A stretch of 64,000 nucleotides of DNA from Candidatus Hydrogenosomobacter endosymbioticus (GCF_021654655.1 NZ_AP025225.1:384001-448000), one strand, 5' to 3'; counted from the stretch's first letter, positions 9,177-18,883 are shown. Program-made: numbers and translations. The notes: generated by a model not told the origin, from the letters alone.

Positions 9177-9749
9177 ATGAAATACCTTGTTGTGCTTGCT
9201 TCGAGCTCGAATGCGAGGGAGCGTCTCCTCAGGTTGGTATATGACGATTTCATAGTAGCCCCTGCGGATATTGACGAGTCAACAATGAGTGGAGAGAGAG
9301 CAAAAGACTATGTGCTTCGCGTCGCAGTTGGAAAGGCAAAATCCATAGCGGAAAGAATGAATGGCGCTTATGTGCTAGGGTTTGATACAGTCGTTGCAGT
9401 TGGACGCAGAATATTGAGAAAAGCTCTGTCAGAAGAAGAAGCTTTTTCACAAATGACTCTGCTGTCTGGTCGCAGACACAGGGTATACACTGGAATATCA
9501 ATCGCTCTTCCAAATGGAAAAATTATAAAAAGAGTTCGAGACACGGTTGTTGTTTTCAAGAGAATAAGCGATATGGAAAAGAAAGAATTCGTTGATAGCC
9601 GAGAGTGGGAAGGTGTCGCGGTATATAAATCACAAGGAATAGCGGCAAGGTTTATCAAAAGTATCAACGGATTAGAAACTAACATACAAGGACTGCCTGT
9701 GTTCGATGTGTACCAGATGCTATGCGGAGCAGGGGTGATAAAGGGATAG
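9177..9749 (+). CDS. maf: Maf/YhdE-family nucleoside triphosphate pyrophosphatase
   Basis: Hydrolyses non-canonical or UTP/dTTP-type nucleotides to monophosphates (house-cleaning). Family motifs: LASSSNARERLLR at the start, the ADIDES segment, VLGFDTVV, TLLSGRRHRVYTGI, and YKSQGIAARFIKSINGLETNIQGLPVFDVYQML at the end. ATG 9177 gives 190 residues, the usual size; the frame is open upstream to 9057 but that part is unlike Maf. The stop lies 3 nt before the GTG of trkH, so the two are probably co-transcribed and translationally coupled. Confidence 0.9.
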   Translation: MKYLVVLASSSNARERLLRLVYDDFIVAPADIDESTMSGERAKDYVLRVAVGKAKSIAERMNGAYVLGFDTVVAVGRRILRKALSEEEAFSQMTLLSGRRHRVYTGISIALPNGKIIKRVRDTVVVFKRISDMEKKEFVDSREWEGVAVYKSQGIAARFIKSINGLETNIQGLPVFDVYQMLCGAGVIKG

Positions 9750-9752
9750 ATC

Positions 9753-11207
9753 GTGTTCGACAGCCGAAAACTCACCGCATCTAAAAAGCTCAATTGGCAG
9801 CCTATACTATTTTCTCTCGGATGGATTTACCTGATAGTTGGCGCCTGCGCAGCTATATGCAGCTTTATAGCATTTTTTCTGTCAGAAAAATCCATGGTTT
9901 CGTTCACGCTCACTTTTTCAATATTCATAATATTAAGCGCCGGTTTAATAGCGTATTTTAAGGACAACGATAATACACAGCTTAAACAACGCGAAGGATT
10001 TGTGCTGACGATAGTATCGTGGGCCTCTATTTCTCTTCTTTCGTGTCTACCGTTTTTTTTGCTCATGCCAGAAGCAAGCTTCACAGATTCCATGTTCGAG
10101 TCTGTTTCAAACCTAACGGCCACAGGATTATCAGTTGTTCCAACAGCAGACTATTCTCTCACTAGCGTGCGTATGTGGAAAAATTTGCTGCAGTGGGTTG
10201 GTGGATTTGGTCTTATCTTAATGGTTATGACGCTATTCCCTGCGATGAAAATAGGAGGCACTCAGCTTATGTTTACAGAGTTTTCTGATCGATCAGAAAA
10301 AATCATGCCCTACGCATCGCAGATAGCTAAGGCATTACTGTTTATCTATGCTGGATTCACTGTTGTGCTGACGATTTTATTGTGGGCTGGAAGTATGTCC
10401 TTTATGGACTCTCTCCACTATTCTATGTCTGCAATATCAACAGGAGGTGGAGCTATAGCTGACCAAACAGCGGATATGCTGAGCCCATATAGCAAAATAG
10501 TTCTGTCTCTTGGAATGCTGGTTGGAGGGTCCACCCTTATGCTTTTCATAAAAACATTTCAGGGAGATTGGTTCGCATACCTCAAAGACGAGCAGACAAA
10601 ATGCTTCTACCTTATAATTTCTATAGCCGCTGTAATTGTATTTTTTCAACTATGGGGGACAGACCAAACTCCCGCAAGCAGCTCTTTATTTTTGGTTATA
10701 TCAACGATTACTACTACGGGATTCAACATAAGCTATCGATACGATAATGTGCTGCAATTCTTGCTGCTGATACTAAGCGTTTTAGGTGGATGCTCTGGAT
10801 CTACCACGGGAGGCATAAAAATTTTCAGAATACAAATAATATATCGCCTGACAAAAAACCAACTGCTACAGCTTCTAAAGCCGTTCGGAATATTCCCAAC
10901 ATTATATAATCGAACAGAAGTCACAGAATCTATACTTTCTGGAATTCTTATGGCTGTATTTCTGCATATTGCTGGGTTGCTAGCAGTAGCATTCGGCCTA
11001 GTGTGTTATGGAAGCGGAATATGGTATAGCTTTTCACTAAGCGCAACCCTAACATCAAACTGCGGAACATTTATGGGAGAATATGCAGAGCACCTGCAAA
11101 CTCTTTGCACGGAAGCAAAATGGATATGCGTGATAGCAATGCTCATGGGACGATTTGAGTTTGTAACATTCGTTGTGGTGTGCATGATGCCATTTTGGCG
11201 TAGGTAA
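9753..11207 (+). CDS. trkH: TrkH-family potassium uptake channel subunit
   Basis: Membrane pore of the Trk K+ uptake system. The four filter regions of the SKT fold can be picked out: SNLTATGLSVV, SAISTGGGA, STITTTGFNISY and LTSNCGTF, each followed by a membrane helix; the third-repeat motif CSGSTTGGIKIFR is also present. At 484 residues with about ten membrane spans it has the standard TrkH size. It starts with GTG at 9753, directly behind maf. The partner regulatory subunit TrkA is not in this window. It opens with a soluble tail (MFDSRKLTASKKLNWQP) before the first span. Confidence 0.93.
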   Translation: MFDSRKLTASKKLNWQPILFSLGWIYLIVGACAAICSFIAFFLSEKSMVSFTLTFSIFIILSAGLIAYFKDNDNTQLKQREGFVLTIVSWASISLLSCLPFFLLMPEASFTDSMFESVSNLTATGLSVVPTADYSLTSVRMWKNLLQWVGGFGLILMVMTLFPAMKIGGTQLMFTEFSDRSEKIMPYASQIAKALLFIYAGFTVVLTILLWAGSMSFMDSLHYSMSAISTGGGAIADQTADMLSPYSKIVLSLGMLVGGSTLMLFIKTFQGDWFAYLKDEQTKCFYLIISIAAVIVFFQLWGTDQTPASSSLFLVISTITTTGFNISYRYDNVLQFLLLILSVLGGCSGSTTGGIKIFRIQIIYRLTKNQLLQLLKPFGIFPTLYNRTEVTESILSGILMAVFLHIAGLLAVAFGLVCYGSGIWYSFSLSATLTSNCGTFMGEYAEHLQTLCTEAKWICVIAMLMGRFEFVTFVVVCMMPFWRR

Positions 11208-11217
11208 AAAATTTCAA

Positions 11218-11373
11218 ATGAACATAGCCAAAGAAAACGAGTCCATATTTGATAACCGAAAGCGCCGCTACAACAGCAACGCCACACTTTCATCTATGCT
11301 TCGAAGACTCTATGGGACATCAAGGTATCAAAATTTTCCTTTAAACGTAAAAAACGATAACATAGAGCGCTGA
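11218..11373 (+). CDS. Possible small ORF (51 aa) after trkH
   Basis: An ATG 11 nt past the trkH stop opens 51 codons without interruption. The product would be basic and hydrophilic (contains FDNRKRRYN and MLRRLYGTSRY), with no signal peptide or membrane helix. The position suggests coupling to trkH. Against it: no clear Shine-Dalgarno, and the last 46 nt overlap the convergent 3' end of rsmD. It could be a remnant or chance ORF. Confidence 0.25.
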   Translation: MNIAKENESIFDNRKRRYNSNATLSSMLRRLYGTSRYQNFPLNVKNDNIER

Positions 11374-11942
11374 GCTTTTTTTTGGAAACAGACCTCAAGT
11401 GTGCCATACCTACCATCGCACGGAAGCTGTCTTGCAAAATCGTGCTCTACGACAACAATTGCTGAGGCAGATAAAACAGAAGCCCTCATAAAATTGTGCG
11501 CAAGCCGTTCTACTACATCTATATTTTTGTATGGAGGATCAACAAACACCAGGTCCAATTGCCCGTCAAATATGGGCAACTCTGGAAGTCGGCTTTGCCA
11601 TACGCGGACCCTTTTCTCATACTCTTCGTCACCGCAAACTCCCCGCCCAGCTAAACAGATTTGTTCGCAGCACTGAGGAGATGCTTCAACAAAAGAAACG
11701 CTCTCCGCCCCCCTAGACAAAGCCTCAAACCCATATCCACCAGTTCCAGCGAATAAATCCGCCACCATAAGCCCCTTCAACTGCTCACCAGCGCTAAGGC
11801 CTATCCTCTCAACCAAAAATCTGTGCACTAAAACGTTAAACGCCGTCTCTCTGGTTCTGCAAGATGTTGGCCGCACATCGGCGCTCTGCTTAGCAAGGAC
11901 CTTTTTCCCGCCATATTTGCCTGCTATTATTCCTATTCTCAT
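11328..11942 (-). CDS. rsmD: 16S rRNA (guanine966-N2)-methyltransferase RsmD
   Basis: Methylates G966 of 16S rRNA during small-subunit assembly. It begins MRIGIIAGKYGGKKV, followed by the RPTSCRTRETAFNVL motif typical of RsmD; the SAM-binding loop is VADLFAGTGGYGFEALSRGA and the catalytic motif DLVFVDPPY (D/NPPY class) is intact. At 204 residues it is a usual length. The C-terminus ends in a basic/aromatic tail (RSMLSFFTFKGKF). It lies 39 nt downstream of the ferredoxin-NADP reductase gene on the same strand and may share its transcript. Confidence 0.93.
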   Translation of the reverse strand: MRIGIIAGKYGGKKVLAKQSADVRPTSCRTRETAFNVLVHRFLVERIGLSAGEQLKGLMVADLFAGTGGYGFEALSRGAESVSFVEASPQCCEQICLAGRGVCGDEEYEKRVRVWQSRLPELPIFDGQLDLVFVDPPYKNIDVVERLAHNFMRASVLSASAIVVVEHDFARQLPCDGRYGTLEVCFQKKAQRSMLSFFTFKGKF

Positions 11943-11981
11943 TTCACCTACCTATTAAAAACAAATCAAAAACCGCAACAA

Positions 11982-13001
11982 CTATGAAAAAAAACACGCT
12001 TTTTTAGAAGATGTATCCGGCCTAATCTTTTTGCTTATGCTGTATGCAGCCTGTATAGATTCGCAAAATCCAGTCATCAATAATGTAAGCTTATTATCAT
12101 ATAGAGCGCAGTCTCCCACAGCATATACTCCAGAAACATTTGTCTCGCACGTAGCTTGACTAACCTCTATCTTATTCCTCTGCATAGACAGCCCCCAATT
12201 TTTGATTTCTCCCATATCTGATTCAGACCCCAAAAATGCCAACGCATAATCTGTTTCTATAGCAATGGTATTACAAGAAGAACCTCCTTCGCCCACTATG
12301 CCAGCTCTACTTAAAATAATCTTCGTGGAGAGAGCTTCGTCATCATAAAACATTTCTTTAACGCTAAACGGTGTGTATACAGATATTTTCCCGCGTCCCA
12401 CGAGGTCATTCATGCGCGCTATATTGCCTTGATATGCTCTGAACGTATCCCTTCTGTGCACAACAGAAACTCTACTTGCTATATGTGAAAGAGCGATAGA
12501 CCAATCAACAACCGGATCTCCTCCGCCTATTACAACAATTCTTTTTCCATTAAATTTTTTCTTATCCTTTATGGAGTAAAACAGCGACTTACCCTCCAGT
12601 TTACAAGCGCCCTCAGCAGGAAGTTTTCTCGGCGAAAAAGCTCCAGCCCCAACCGCTATTATCACAGACATCGCTGAAACGATGGCTCCATTGCTAGCCG
12701 TTATTATAAACCTTTCGCCAGCTTCGTCTCGCTCAAGCGAAACGGCCCTTTGTCCAGTGACAAAAATTGGGCTAAACTGAGCAATCTGACCTTTTACAGA
12801 GACTATAAGATCTTTCGCTAATATAGACTGATGCCCAGGAAGATTGCATATAGGTTTTTCCGGATACAGCTCAGAACATTGTCCTCCAACTTCGTCCATG
12901 GACTCTATGACGCAGCATTTAAGCCCCATCATTCCACATGAAAACACAGAAAAAAGACCAACAGGTCCAGCGCCTATAACAGCAACATCAACTAGTTCCA
13001 T
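11982..13001 (-). CDS. Thioredoxin-reductase-like ferredoxin--NADP+ reductase
   Basis: FAD flavoprotein that transfers electrons between NADPH and ferredoxin/flavodoxin. Seen: N-terminal FAD motif AVIGAGPVGLFSVF followed by CCVIESMDEVGGQCSELYP, a second dinucleotide motif VVIGGGDPVVDWSIAL for NADP, and the C-terminal FAD motif GVYAVGDCALYDNKLTLL. There is no redox-active CxxC in the NADP domain, which separates it from true thioredoxin reductase and fits the FNR type common in Firmicutes and alphaproteobacteria. ATG 13001 is preferred to TTG 13028, giving 339 residues, the family length. Likely supplies reductant for iron-sulfur assembly. Confidence 0.9.
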   Translation of the reverse strand: MELVDVAVIGAGPVGLFSVFSCGMMGLKCCVIESMDEVGGQCSELYPEKPICNLPGHQSILAKDLIVSVKGQIAQFSPIFVTGQRAVSLERDEAGERFIITASNGAIVSAMSVIIAVGAGAFSPRKLPAEGACKLEGKSLFYSIKDKKKFNGKRIVVIGGGDPVVDWSIALSHIASRVSVVHRRDTFRAYQGNIARMNDLVGRGKISVYTPFSVKEMFYDDEALSTKIILSRAGIVGEGGSSCNTIAIETDYALAFLGSESDMGEIKNWGLSMQRNKIEVSQATCETNVSGVYAVGDCALYDNKLTLLMTGFCESIQAAYSISKKIRPDTSSKKACFFS

Positions 13002-13240
13002 AAAAACAACTCGATCACTATCTCGCAAACCCCACAGTTTCCACGTTTTCCACGCAGGAACTTGATTTTAGCCAAATTTTAACTTCTACTATGCCCCATT
13101 CTACACCTCAACGAGAAAACGCGCCACACAAGGCCCTTAAAGCAGAAAAGTTAATTCATAAATAGACTGTTTTCTCATATTGAATTGATTTTGGCGCGCT
13201 TTCAATGACACAGCAGCATCCCTACAGCTCGATCACTCAA

Positions 13241-14464
13241 TTAAGAGCCCGCCGTGTTAAGAGCTATAAATCCACCTGGCTCGCGCACTATAAGCCCGTC
13301 TATTTCGAGCTCTACAAGTGCGGCCTGAAGAACTGATGGAGACATCCTAACAACATGAAGCAAATCACTAAATGGAATGGATACAGACGAGATTTCTTTC
13401 AAAAGAGCCTCGCACGCCATCGCAATCTCGTCGCTATCGTCTTTTAAAGGAAGCATCTGCTGAGGATTTTCTCTGCACCCGCATATACGAGCTCTCATGT
13501 CGGCCGAATCCTCAGAGAATACTCCAAATTCTTCTGAATCTTCGGCAAGACTAAATCCTCCCTTATATCCGAACAATTCTTTATACTCTTCTATTATATC
13601 GCTAACATCCTCTACAACCTTTGCTCCGTCCTTTATCAAGCTATTAACACCGCGACTTCTAGCGTCAAGAGGATGACCAGGAACAGCGAACACCTGCCTT
13701 CCCTGCTCGAGCGCATATTTAACAGTTATAAGCGACCCAGATTTAAGGCCTGCTTCAACAACCACAACGCCCCACGATATCCCAGAGATAATTCTGTTGC
13801 GGCGAGGAAAAAGCGTAGCGCTAACCTGAGTTCCTATTGGCGCTTCTGATATGACGGCCCCCTTCTCAGCAATTTCATTGTATAGATCCCGATTCTCTGG
13901 AGGGTATACAACGTCAACTCCTCCAGCAAGAACTGCAACTGTTCCATAGTCGACAGACCCCTTATGCGCACACATATCTATCCCACGAGCAAGCCCAGAT
14001 ACTATGACGAATTTTTTTGCAGATAACCTGCGCGCCAACATATCCGCCATCTGTTTGCCAGCACATGAAGCTCCCCTCGAACCAACAATTGCAACGCATG
14101 CCCCAGAGAAAAGCTCTGTCCTCCCTCTCACGCTTATGATCGGCGGAGAATCTGGGATATTGCGCAAAGCATCTGGGTATTCAGTATCGACATAAGATAT
14201 GATCTTAAAGCCCTTAGAAGCGTGCGCCTCATACTCTCGTTCTGCATCGGAGATAGATGGAATTCTGAGCGATCCTCTAGACCGCCTAGCAACGCTAGGA
14301 AGTCGATCTAAAGCCTCTCTAGCACTTCCGTATCTTCTTAGAAGATGAAAAAATGAAATAGGCCCAACATTTTCCGAACGAGCAAGCCGTATCCAGTCAA
14401 TTTTCTCATCGTAAGATTGCTCCACACAGCGCAACCCACCAGCAATCCGTCCAGCGATTTCCAT
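13241..14464 (-). CDS. dprA: DNA-processing protein DprA
   Basis: Binds incoming single-stranded DNA and loads RecA during natural transformation. The Rossmann-like core shows VAIVGSRGASCAGKQMA, VSGLARGIDMCAHKGS, VAVLAGGVDVVYPPENRDLY, LFPRRNRIISGIS and VVVEAGLKSGSLITVKYALEQGRQVFAVPG. Residues ~330-400 form the C-terminal winged-helix region (LLHVVRMSPSVLQAALVELEIDGLIVREPGG). ATG 14464 gives 407 residues; TTG 14485 would add seven. It stands between ftsI and the FNR gene on the same strand. comF and a pseudopilin-like gene also occur in this window. Confidence 0.93.
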   Translation of the reverse strand: MEIAGRIAGGLRCVEQSYDEKIDWIRLARSENVGPISFFHLLRRYGSAREALDRLPSVARRSRGSLRIPSISDAEREYEAHASKGFKIISYVDTEYPDALRNIPDSPPIISVRGRTELFSGACVAIVGSRGASCAGKQMADMLARRLSAKKFVIVSGLARGIDMCAHKGSVDYGTVAVLAGGVDVVYPPENRDLYNEIAEKGAVISEAPIGTQVSATLFPRRNRIISGISWGVVVVEAGLKSGSLITVKYALEQGRQVFAVPGHPLDARSRGVNSLIKDGAKVVEDVSDIIEEYKELFGYKGGFSLAEDSEEFGVFSEDSADMRARICGCRENPQQMLPLKDDSDEIAMACEALLKEISSVSIPFSDLLHVVRMSPSVLQAALVELEIDGLIVREPGGFIALNTAGS

Positions 14465-14641
14465 AGCACACGAAGCAGACAACAATCAACACCCGTACGA
14501 GTTATACCAACATTTTAACCATTTTAAAAGAACTTAATGTTTATGAGCGGATGAGATGCGGCAAGCGACTAACCTATATAAAAACCACATCAAGGCCCTA
14601 CTATTGCCGCACTTCTCAAAGATAACAGAAACAACCCCGCG

Positions 14642-16351
14642 TCAATTACCTGATAAATTTGTGGAAATGGAAACGCTCTTGCTAGAGCCGTATATCATGG
14701 CCTCGAGCTTATCTCTTGGCTTTGCTCCAGAAGGAACCTGTTGTTGGTCGCTCACCGGCTCGGGCTCCACGCCAACAATCGGCGCCACTTTTTTCACTAT
14801 AGCTGCAACTAGAGGAGCAGCAATCATACCAGCCGTTGCAAATCCGTGCGATTTCGCATTCGCCTGTGGTCTGTCAACAGAAACAAGTAAAACATATCTT
14901 GGAAGATCTATGGGGAAAACACATACGCACGACGTAAGGTTTTGCTTTTCTGCGTATCTTCCGCGCACACGCACATTGGCAGTTCCAGTTTTCGCTCCTA
15001 TTTTATAACCTGGAACGCTGGCTTTTTTGGCCTGCCCATCCTTAACAGCTAAAGCAAGAAGCATCCTCATTTTTTCCGCAGTTGCCGGAGAGACTATCTT
15101 CTTCGCCCCCCTAGTAACAGACACCCTCGACATCTCTTTCGCATCTTTTTTTAACAAAGTAAGAGCAACTTCTTTTCCAGTTACTATGCCTGCCACGCTT
15201 CTAGCCATATGCAGAGGCGTAACGGCTATACCATATCCATAAGACGCTGTAATAACTTGCGCCTTAGACCAGTCAGAAGAATACTGCCGTACGCGCGCCT
15301 CCTCCGGCAGTTCTGTTTTAACAGGTTCAAAAAAACCCAACAATTTAAAAAACTGTGTCTGTCTCCACGCGCCAGCATCAAGTGCTATTTTCGCATTTGC
15401 AATATTAGACGAGAACAAAAATGACTCTAATACAGTAAGCGGCCTACATTTCCCCCTGAAATCAGTCACAGTGAACCTGCCTATTCGTATTGGGCTAGAT
15501 GCGTCATAAACAGAATTTAGCGTAACAACATTTCCATCAAGAGCCATAGCGATGTTGTGTATTTTCATTATGGACCCGAACTCATACACACCACTAACAT
15601 TCCTGTTGAACATAGCCTCCTCATCTATGCCGCTTACATTTGCAGGAGAAAAGTCTGGAATTGATACCATGGACACAATCTCACCAGTTCCAACGTCAAC
15701 CAACAAAGCATTCGCTCCTTTTGCATTAAATTCGTTTATAACGTTTAGTAACTCTTCGTGTATTGCATGCTGTACCCTGGCGTCTAGAGACAGAACAAGA
15801 GGAGCTTTCTTTTTTTTAAGCTCTTTGTTGAATGACTTTTCTATGCCCGACACACCCTCCTGGTCTATATCTGTCACCCCTAGCACATGGCAAAACAGGT
15901 TATCCTGGGGATACACTCGTTTACTATCTTTTATCAGCTCTATGCCATTAACGCCAAGAGCGCTTATCATAGATTTTTGTTTAGGACTTATATGCCGAAA
16001 TAGCCATACAAAGGTTTTTTTGGAAAAAATTTTGGACCGTATAGAATTTTTGTCTATATCTGGAAAAATCCCGCTGAGCAATCTACACGCTTCTTCTTTA
16101 TCTTCTATAACGTATGGATTTGCATATACGGAATATGTCACAACGCTAGTCGCTAGTATTTGCCCGCATCTATCGACGACGCTCGCTCTGCAAGAGGCAG
16201 GCAGCGGATTCTTGTTGACGCTAATAGTTCCAGAGCACACAAACAACAACCTAAGCAAAAGAGCAACAAATGCTATTGCCGCGAAAGTAAACATCGCCCA
16301 TATACGCCTTCTCACAAACTCTTCACCATCAAAATAGTATAAATTACTCAT
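14642..16351 (-). CDS. ftsI: Peptidoglycan transpeptidase FtsI (PBP3)
   Basis: Class B penicillin-binding protein that crosslinks septal peptidoglycan during division. One N-terminal membrane anchor (residues ~20-43, MFTFAAIAFVALLLRLLFVC), a PBP dimerisation-type domain (ASVVDRCGQILATS), and the transpeptidase domain with all three active-site motifs: SxxK in GSIMKIHN, SxN in SSNIANAK and KTG in GAKTGTAN. At 569 residues it has a standard length. ATG 16351 is chosen over TTG 16366. It sits apart from mraZ-rsmH-ftsL (41-42.6 kb), so the dcw cluster is split. The C-terminus carries a Pro/Glu and Ser-rich tail. The 14465-14641 gap holds no recognised gene. Confidence 0.95.
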   Translation of the reverse strand: MSNLYYFDGEEFVRRRIWAMFTFAAIAFVALLLRLLFVCSGTISVNKNPLPASCRASVVDRCGQILATSVVTYSVYANPYVIEDKEEACRLLSGIFPDIDKNSIRSKIFSKKTFVWLFRHISPKQKSMISALGVNGIELIKDSKRVYPQDNLFCHVLGVTDIDQEGVSGIEKSFNKELKKKKAPLVLSLDARVQHAIHEELLNVINEFNAKGANALLVDVGTGEIVSMVSIPDFSPANVSGIDEEAMFNRNVSGVYEFGSIMKIHNIAMALDGNVVTLNSVYDASSPIRIGRFTVTDFRGKCRPLTVLESFLFSSNIANAKIALDAGAWRQTQFFKLLGFFEPVKTELPEEARVRQYSSDWSKAQVITASYGYGIAVTPLHMARSVAGIVTGKEVALTLLKKDAKEMSRVSVTRGAKKIVSPATAEKMRMLLALAVKDGQAKKASVPGYKIGAKTGTANVRVRGRYAEKQNLTSCVCVFPIDLPRYVLLVSVDRPQANAKSHGFATAGMIAAPLVAAIVKKVAPIVGVEPEPVSDQQQVPSGAKPRDKLEAMIYGSSKSVSISTNLSGN

Positions 16352-16525
16352 TACAAAAAAGAACAAAAATCACGCGGCGCTCACATTTCAGTATACTATT
16401 AGAAAACACCTTGCATAGACAATGAATATGCTTTTTACAATTTCAATTATAGATAAATTAACAAATTATCAAAAAAGAAAAAATATAATATTTTTTATGG
16501 ACATTACTTTACAAAGCAAATTATA

Positions 16526-17317
16526 ATGAATAAATTTACATTTTTATTAGTATTCTTATCTCTCGGCGCAACGGAAGCATTTTCACTTTCAGGGACCTTC
16601 GGAACTGCAAAAAGATTTGATTTCCCAATTAAAGAAGAAAAGGAAATAAACTTAGACCGCAAAGGTAACGCCGCTTCCGCTAGGCTTTATCAAGACGCTA
16701 AAAACAGACAACAAAAGAAATTAAAAGAAGAATTCGATAAAGAATTAAAGGGTGAATATGAGATAGAAATGAGCCCAGTTTCCGTTGCTATAAAAAATGG
16801 CTTGGGTTACAACGACGCCTTAAAACAAGCCCTAGGAGAAAGAGGGCGAAATCGTCGACTTTATTTAGAAGACTACTTAACGCAAAACCTTGATAATTAT
16901 AACAATCATAACTTCAGGTATACCGAAGAATTTTATAAAAATGCAACCGATTGGTATAGCATTATTTCGAAAATAAAAGGCCCAATCACAAATGTACAAA
17001 AGCAACTTTTCGATTTTATTATTCCTGTTTTGGCCGCAAATGAAAGTGAATCTATTTTGCGTTTGGCTATTGATAAAGAAATAGATGCAACGCGTAACCT
17101 GATCGATATAGCGCAATCATGGTATAAAAACGTCAGAGGGAAAAGACTATCTCTGCTCTCTCAGGAACAACGACAAATACTCGAATTCGTCTATGGTATA
17201 GTTGGCGGAAAGCAGAATTCAGCAGATTTAATAAACCGAACTCCGGAAGAAATTTTGTTAGCTAAAGCGCGACGAGAAGAAATTCCAGAGGAGACAGACT
17301 ATGAGGGCGATGATTAG
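16526..17317 (+). CDS. Secreted protein of unknown function (263 aa)
   Basis: Not recognised. The signal peptide is MNKFTFLLVFLSLGATEAFS, followed by a charged mature protein rich in Lys, Glu, Asn, Arg and Tyr. Unlike the Ser/Gln-rich orphans it looks foldable: an all-helical pattern from about residue 45 to 245, with recurring hydrophobic/charged heptad-like spacing (DAKNRQQKKLKEEFDKELKGEYEIEM) and several aromatic residues. The C-terminus is acidic (EEIPEETDYEGDD). The upstream 160 nt are very AT-rich and include a TATAAT at about 16485. The gene is flanked by ftsI (divergent) and tRNA-Ser (convergent). A periplasmic or effector role is possible but not shown. Confidence 0.7.
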   Translation: MNKFTFLLVFLSLGATEAFSLSGTFGTAKRFDFPIKEEKEINLDRKGNAASARLYQDAKNRQQKKLKEEFDKELKGEYEIEMSPVSVAIKNGLGYNDALKQALGERGRNRRLYLEDYLTQNLDNYNNHNFRYTEEFYKNATDWYSIISKIKGPITNVQKQLFDFIIPVLAANESESILRLAIDKEIDATRNLIDIAQSWYKNVRGKRLSLLSQEQRQILEFVYGIVGGKQNSADLINRTPEEILLAKARREEIPEETDYEGDD

Positions 17318-17444
17318 TAAAACGAAGTCATTCCATCTAAACAACACTTAAACAATTGATAAAAAGGACAGGCTGCGCAACAAAAATAATAAAATATTTT
17401 ACGACTTGAGAACGCAGCTTCGTCTGCTGCGCGCCACACAAAAA

Positions 17445-17531
17445 CGGATGGGGTGGGATTCGAACCCACGAAATGCTTTCACATTTGCTGGTTTTCAAGA
17501 CCAGTGCCATCAACCACTCGGCCACCCATCC
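17445..17531 (-). tRNA. tRNA-Ser (anticodon UGA)
   Basis: Cloverleaf read on the minus strand: acceptor GGATGGG/CCCATCC, anticodon stem CTGGT/ACCAG with loop CTTGAAA (anticodon TGA), a long variable arm typical of Ser, T-arm GTGGG-TTCGAAT-CCCAC, and discriminator G. CCA is not encoded. Confidence 0.95.
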
Positions 17532-17606
17532 ATTTTGTGATTATAACAGCAATCACACTAGCGCAACAACCGATAAAGACATAAGCTCGAGGCGCATATC
17601 CCTATA

Positions 17607-18524
17607 CTAAAGCTCTCTGTGGTGCAATTTAACGCGATATCCATTCGACCTAAGCATCTCATACACTTCTTCCGCAGTAAAAACTGAGCGATGCTTGCCT
17701 CCAGTACACCCAAAAGCCAGTATTATCTCTCTCCTGCCATCTCCAGACAGCTTAGGAAGAACTATATCAAGCAACATCCCACGCAAACTATCAAGAAATT
17801 TCGCAAAAATAGGCTCAGAGTGCAGATACCCCTTTATTGATATTGCTTTGCCAGTAAGAAATCTCATCTCCTTTTTGTAATACGGATTCGGAAGAAACCT
17901 CATATCAAAAACCATATCTGAATGACTGGGAACTCCAAATTTAAACGAAAACGACATTACGTATATGGTGGTTAAATCGCTTTTTATACAAAGCTTCTCT
18001 TTTAGCACTTTTCGTAGCTCTGGCGTAGACATAGCAGACGTATCGATAATCCAGTTAGCACTTTTTTTTACGATGCTAAGCATGTCTATCTCTTTTTTCA
18101 TACGCTCACCAAGGTTGCCGCTCGCGCCAAGAGGATGTATCCTTCTTGTCTCTCTATATCGCTGACGAATGACCTCTTCGCTCGCCTCAAAAAATACTAT
18201 TTCAACGTCGGCACAATCGATTTTAGCAAACTCGCTGAGGACGAACCCGGGGTCGAAATCTCTTGTTCTAAGGTCTATCCCAATGGCAACAGACCTAGCC
18301 ATCTCTTTCTGACAGATCAGGTCGCTACAAAGAGACACCGGAATATTATCTATCACCTCATACCCAAAATCCTCAAGAGTTTTGAGAGCTGTCGTTTTTC
18401 CAGACCCAGAAATACCAGTAATAACAAGTACCCTAGGCCTATCAGTAGAAAATGGAATCCCGCCGCACTCCACTCCAAACAGATTTTCACAAGATTTTCT
18501 CTCGCCTTCTAAACGCTCAGCCAT
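17607..18524 (-). CDS. rapZ: RNase adapter / nucleotide-binding protein RapZ
   Basis: RapZ/YvcJ-family P-loop protein. In enterobacteria it steers small-RNA decay to tune GlmS and hence amino-sugar supply; its targets in this lineage are unknown. Walker A is GISGSGKTTALK; the family signatures MRFLPNPYYKKEMR and AFGCTGGKHRSVFTAEEVY near the C-terminus are intact. At 305 residues it is slightly longer than E. coli RapZ (284), because of an N-terminal extension of about 30 residues before VLVITG. It starts at ATG 18524, 18 nt from tRNA-Thr on the same strand, so tRNA and gene may be co-transcribed. Confidence 0.93.
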   Translation of the reverse strand: MAERLEGERKSCENLFGVECGGIPFSTDRPRVLVITGISGSGKTTALKTLEDFGYEVIDNIPVSLCSDLICQKEMARSVAIGIDLRTRDFDPGFVLSEFAKIDCADVEIVFFEASEEVIRQRYRETRRIHPLGASGNLGERMKKEIDMLSIVKKSANWIIDTSAMSTPELRKVLKEKLCIKSDLTTIYVMSFSFKFGVPSHSDMVFDMRFLPNPYYKKEMRFLTGKAISIKGYLHSEPIFAKFLDSLRGMLLDIVLPKLSGDGRREIILAFGCTGGKHRSVFTAEEVYEMLRSNGYRVKLHHREL

Positions 18525-18542
18525 AAACCGAAACCGAAAAAA

Positions 18543-18615
18543 TGCCGAAGAGGTGAATCGAACACCCGACCCACTGATTACGAATCAGTTGCTCTACCAT
18601 CTGAGCTACTTCGGC
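18543..18615 (-). tRNA. tRNA-Thr (anticodon CGU)
   Basis: Minus-strand cloverleaf: acceptor GCCGAAG/CTTCGGC, D-arm with AGCTCAGATGGTAGAGC, anticodon stem CTGAT/ATCAG with loop TCGTA core (anticodon CGT), T-arm with GTTCGATTC, discriminator A. CCA is not encoded. Confidence 0.95.
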
Positions 18616-18726
18616 ACACGCAACCACATACAGGGTATAACCAACGCGAACCAAGGTCAATCGCAGATGCTTGCTCACAGAAAAAGCCTACGATATCACA
18701 TGCGCTAAGCAAAGCCAAAAATAAAA

Positions 18727-18800
<74 letters not shown>

Positions 18801-18883
18801 CAGACAACGTATACGATATAAACAATGGAAAAGATAGTCAATGGATTGCGTACGAAGTCAATCCGACGCAAAGGGACACTATA

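Noticed and set aside
14556-14610. 8-bp inverted repeat TGCGGCAA/TTGCCGCA between dprA and ftsI
   Set aside because: The loop is about 40 nt and there is no T-run, so it is not a convincing terminator or RNA.
15552-16337. 261-codon plus-strand ORF opposite ftsI
   Set aside because: Antisense shadow of ftsI, Ser/Thr/Phe-rich without family features.
17337-17525. Minus-strand ORF starting MAEWLMALVLKTSKCESISWVRIPP
   Set aside because: It is the translation of tRNA-Ser(UGA).
18382-18708. Plus-strand ORF containing EEVNRTPDPLITNQLLYHLSYFGT
   Set aside because: It is the antisense of tRNA-Thr, a common spurious protein in databases; it also overlaps rapZ.
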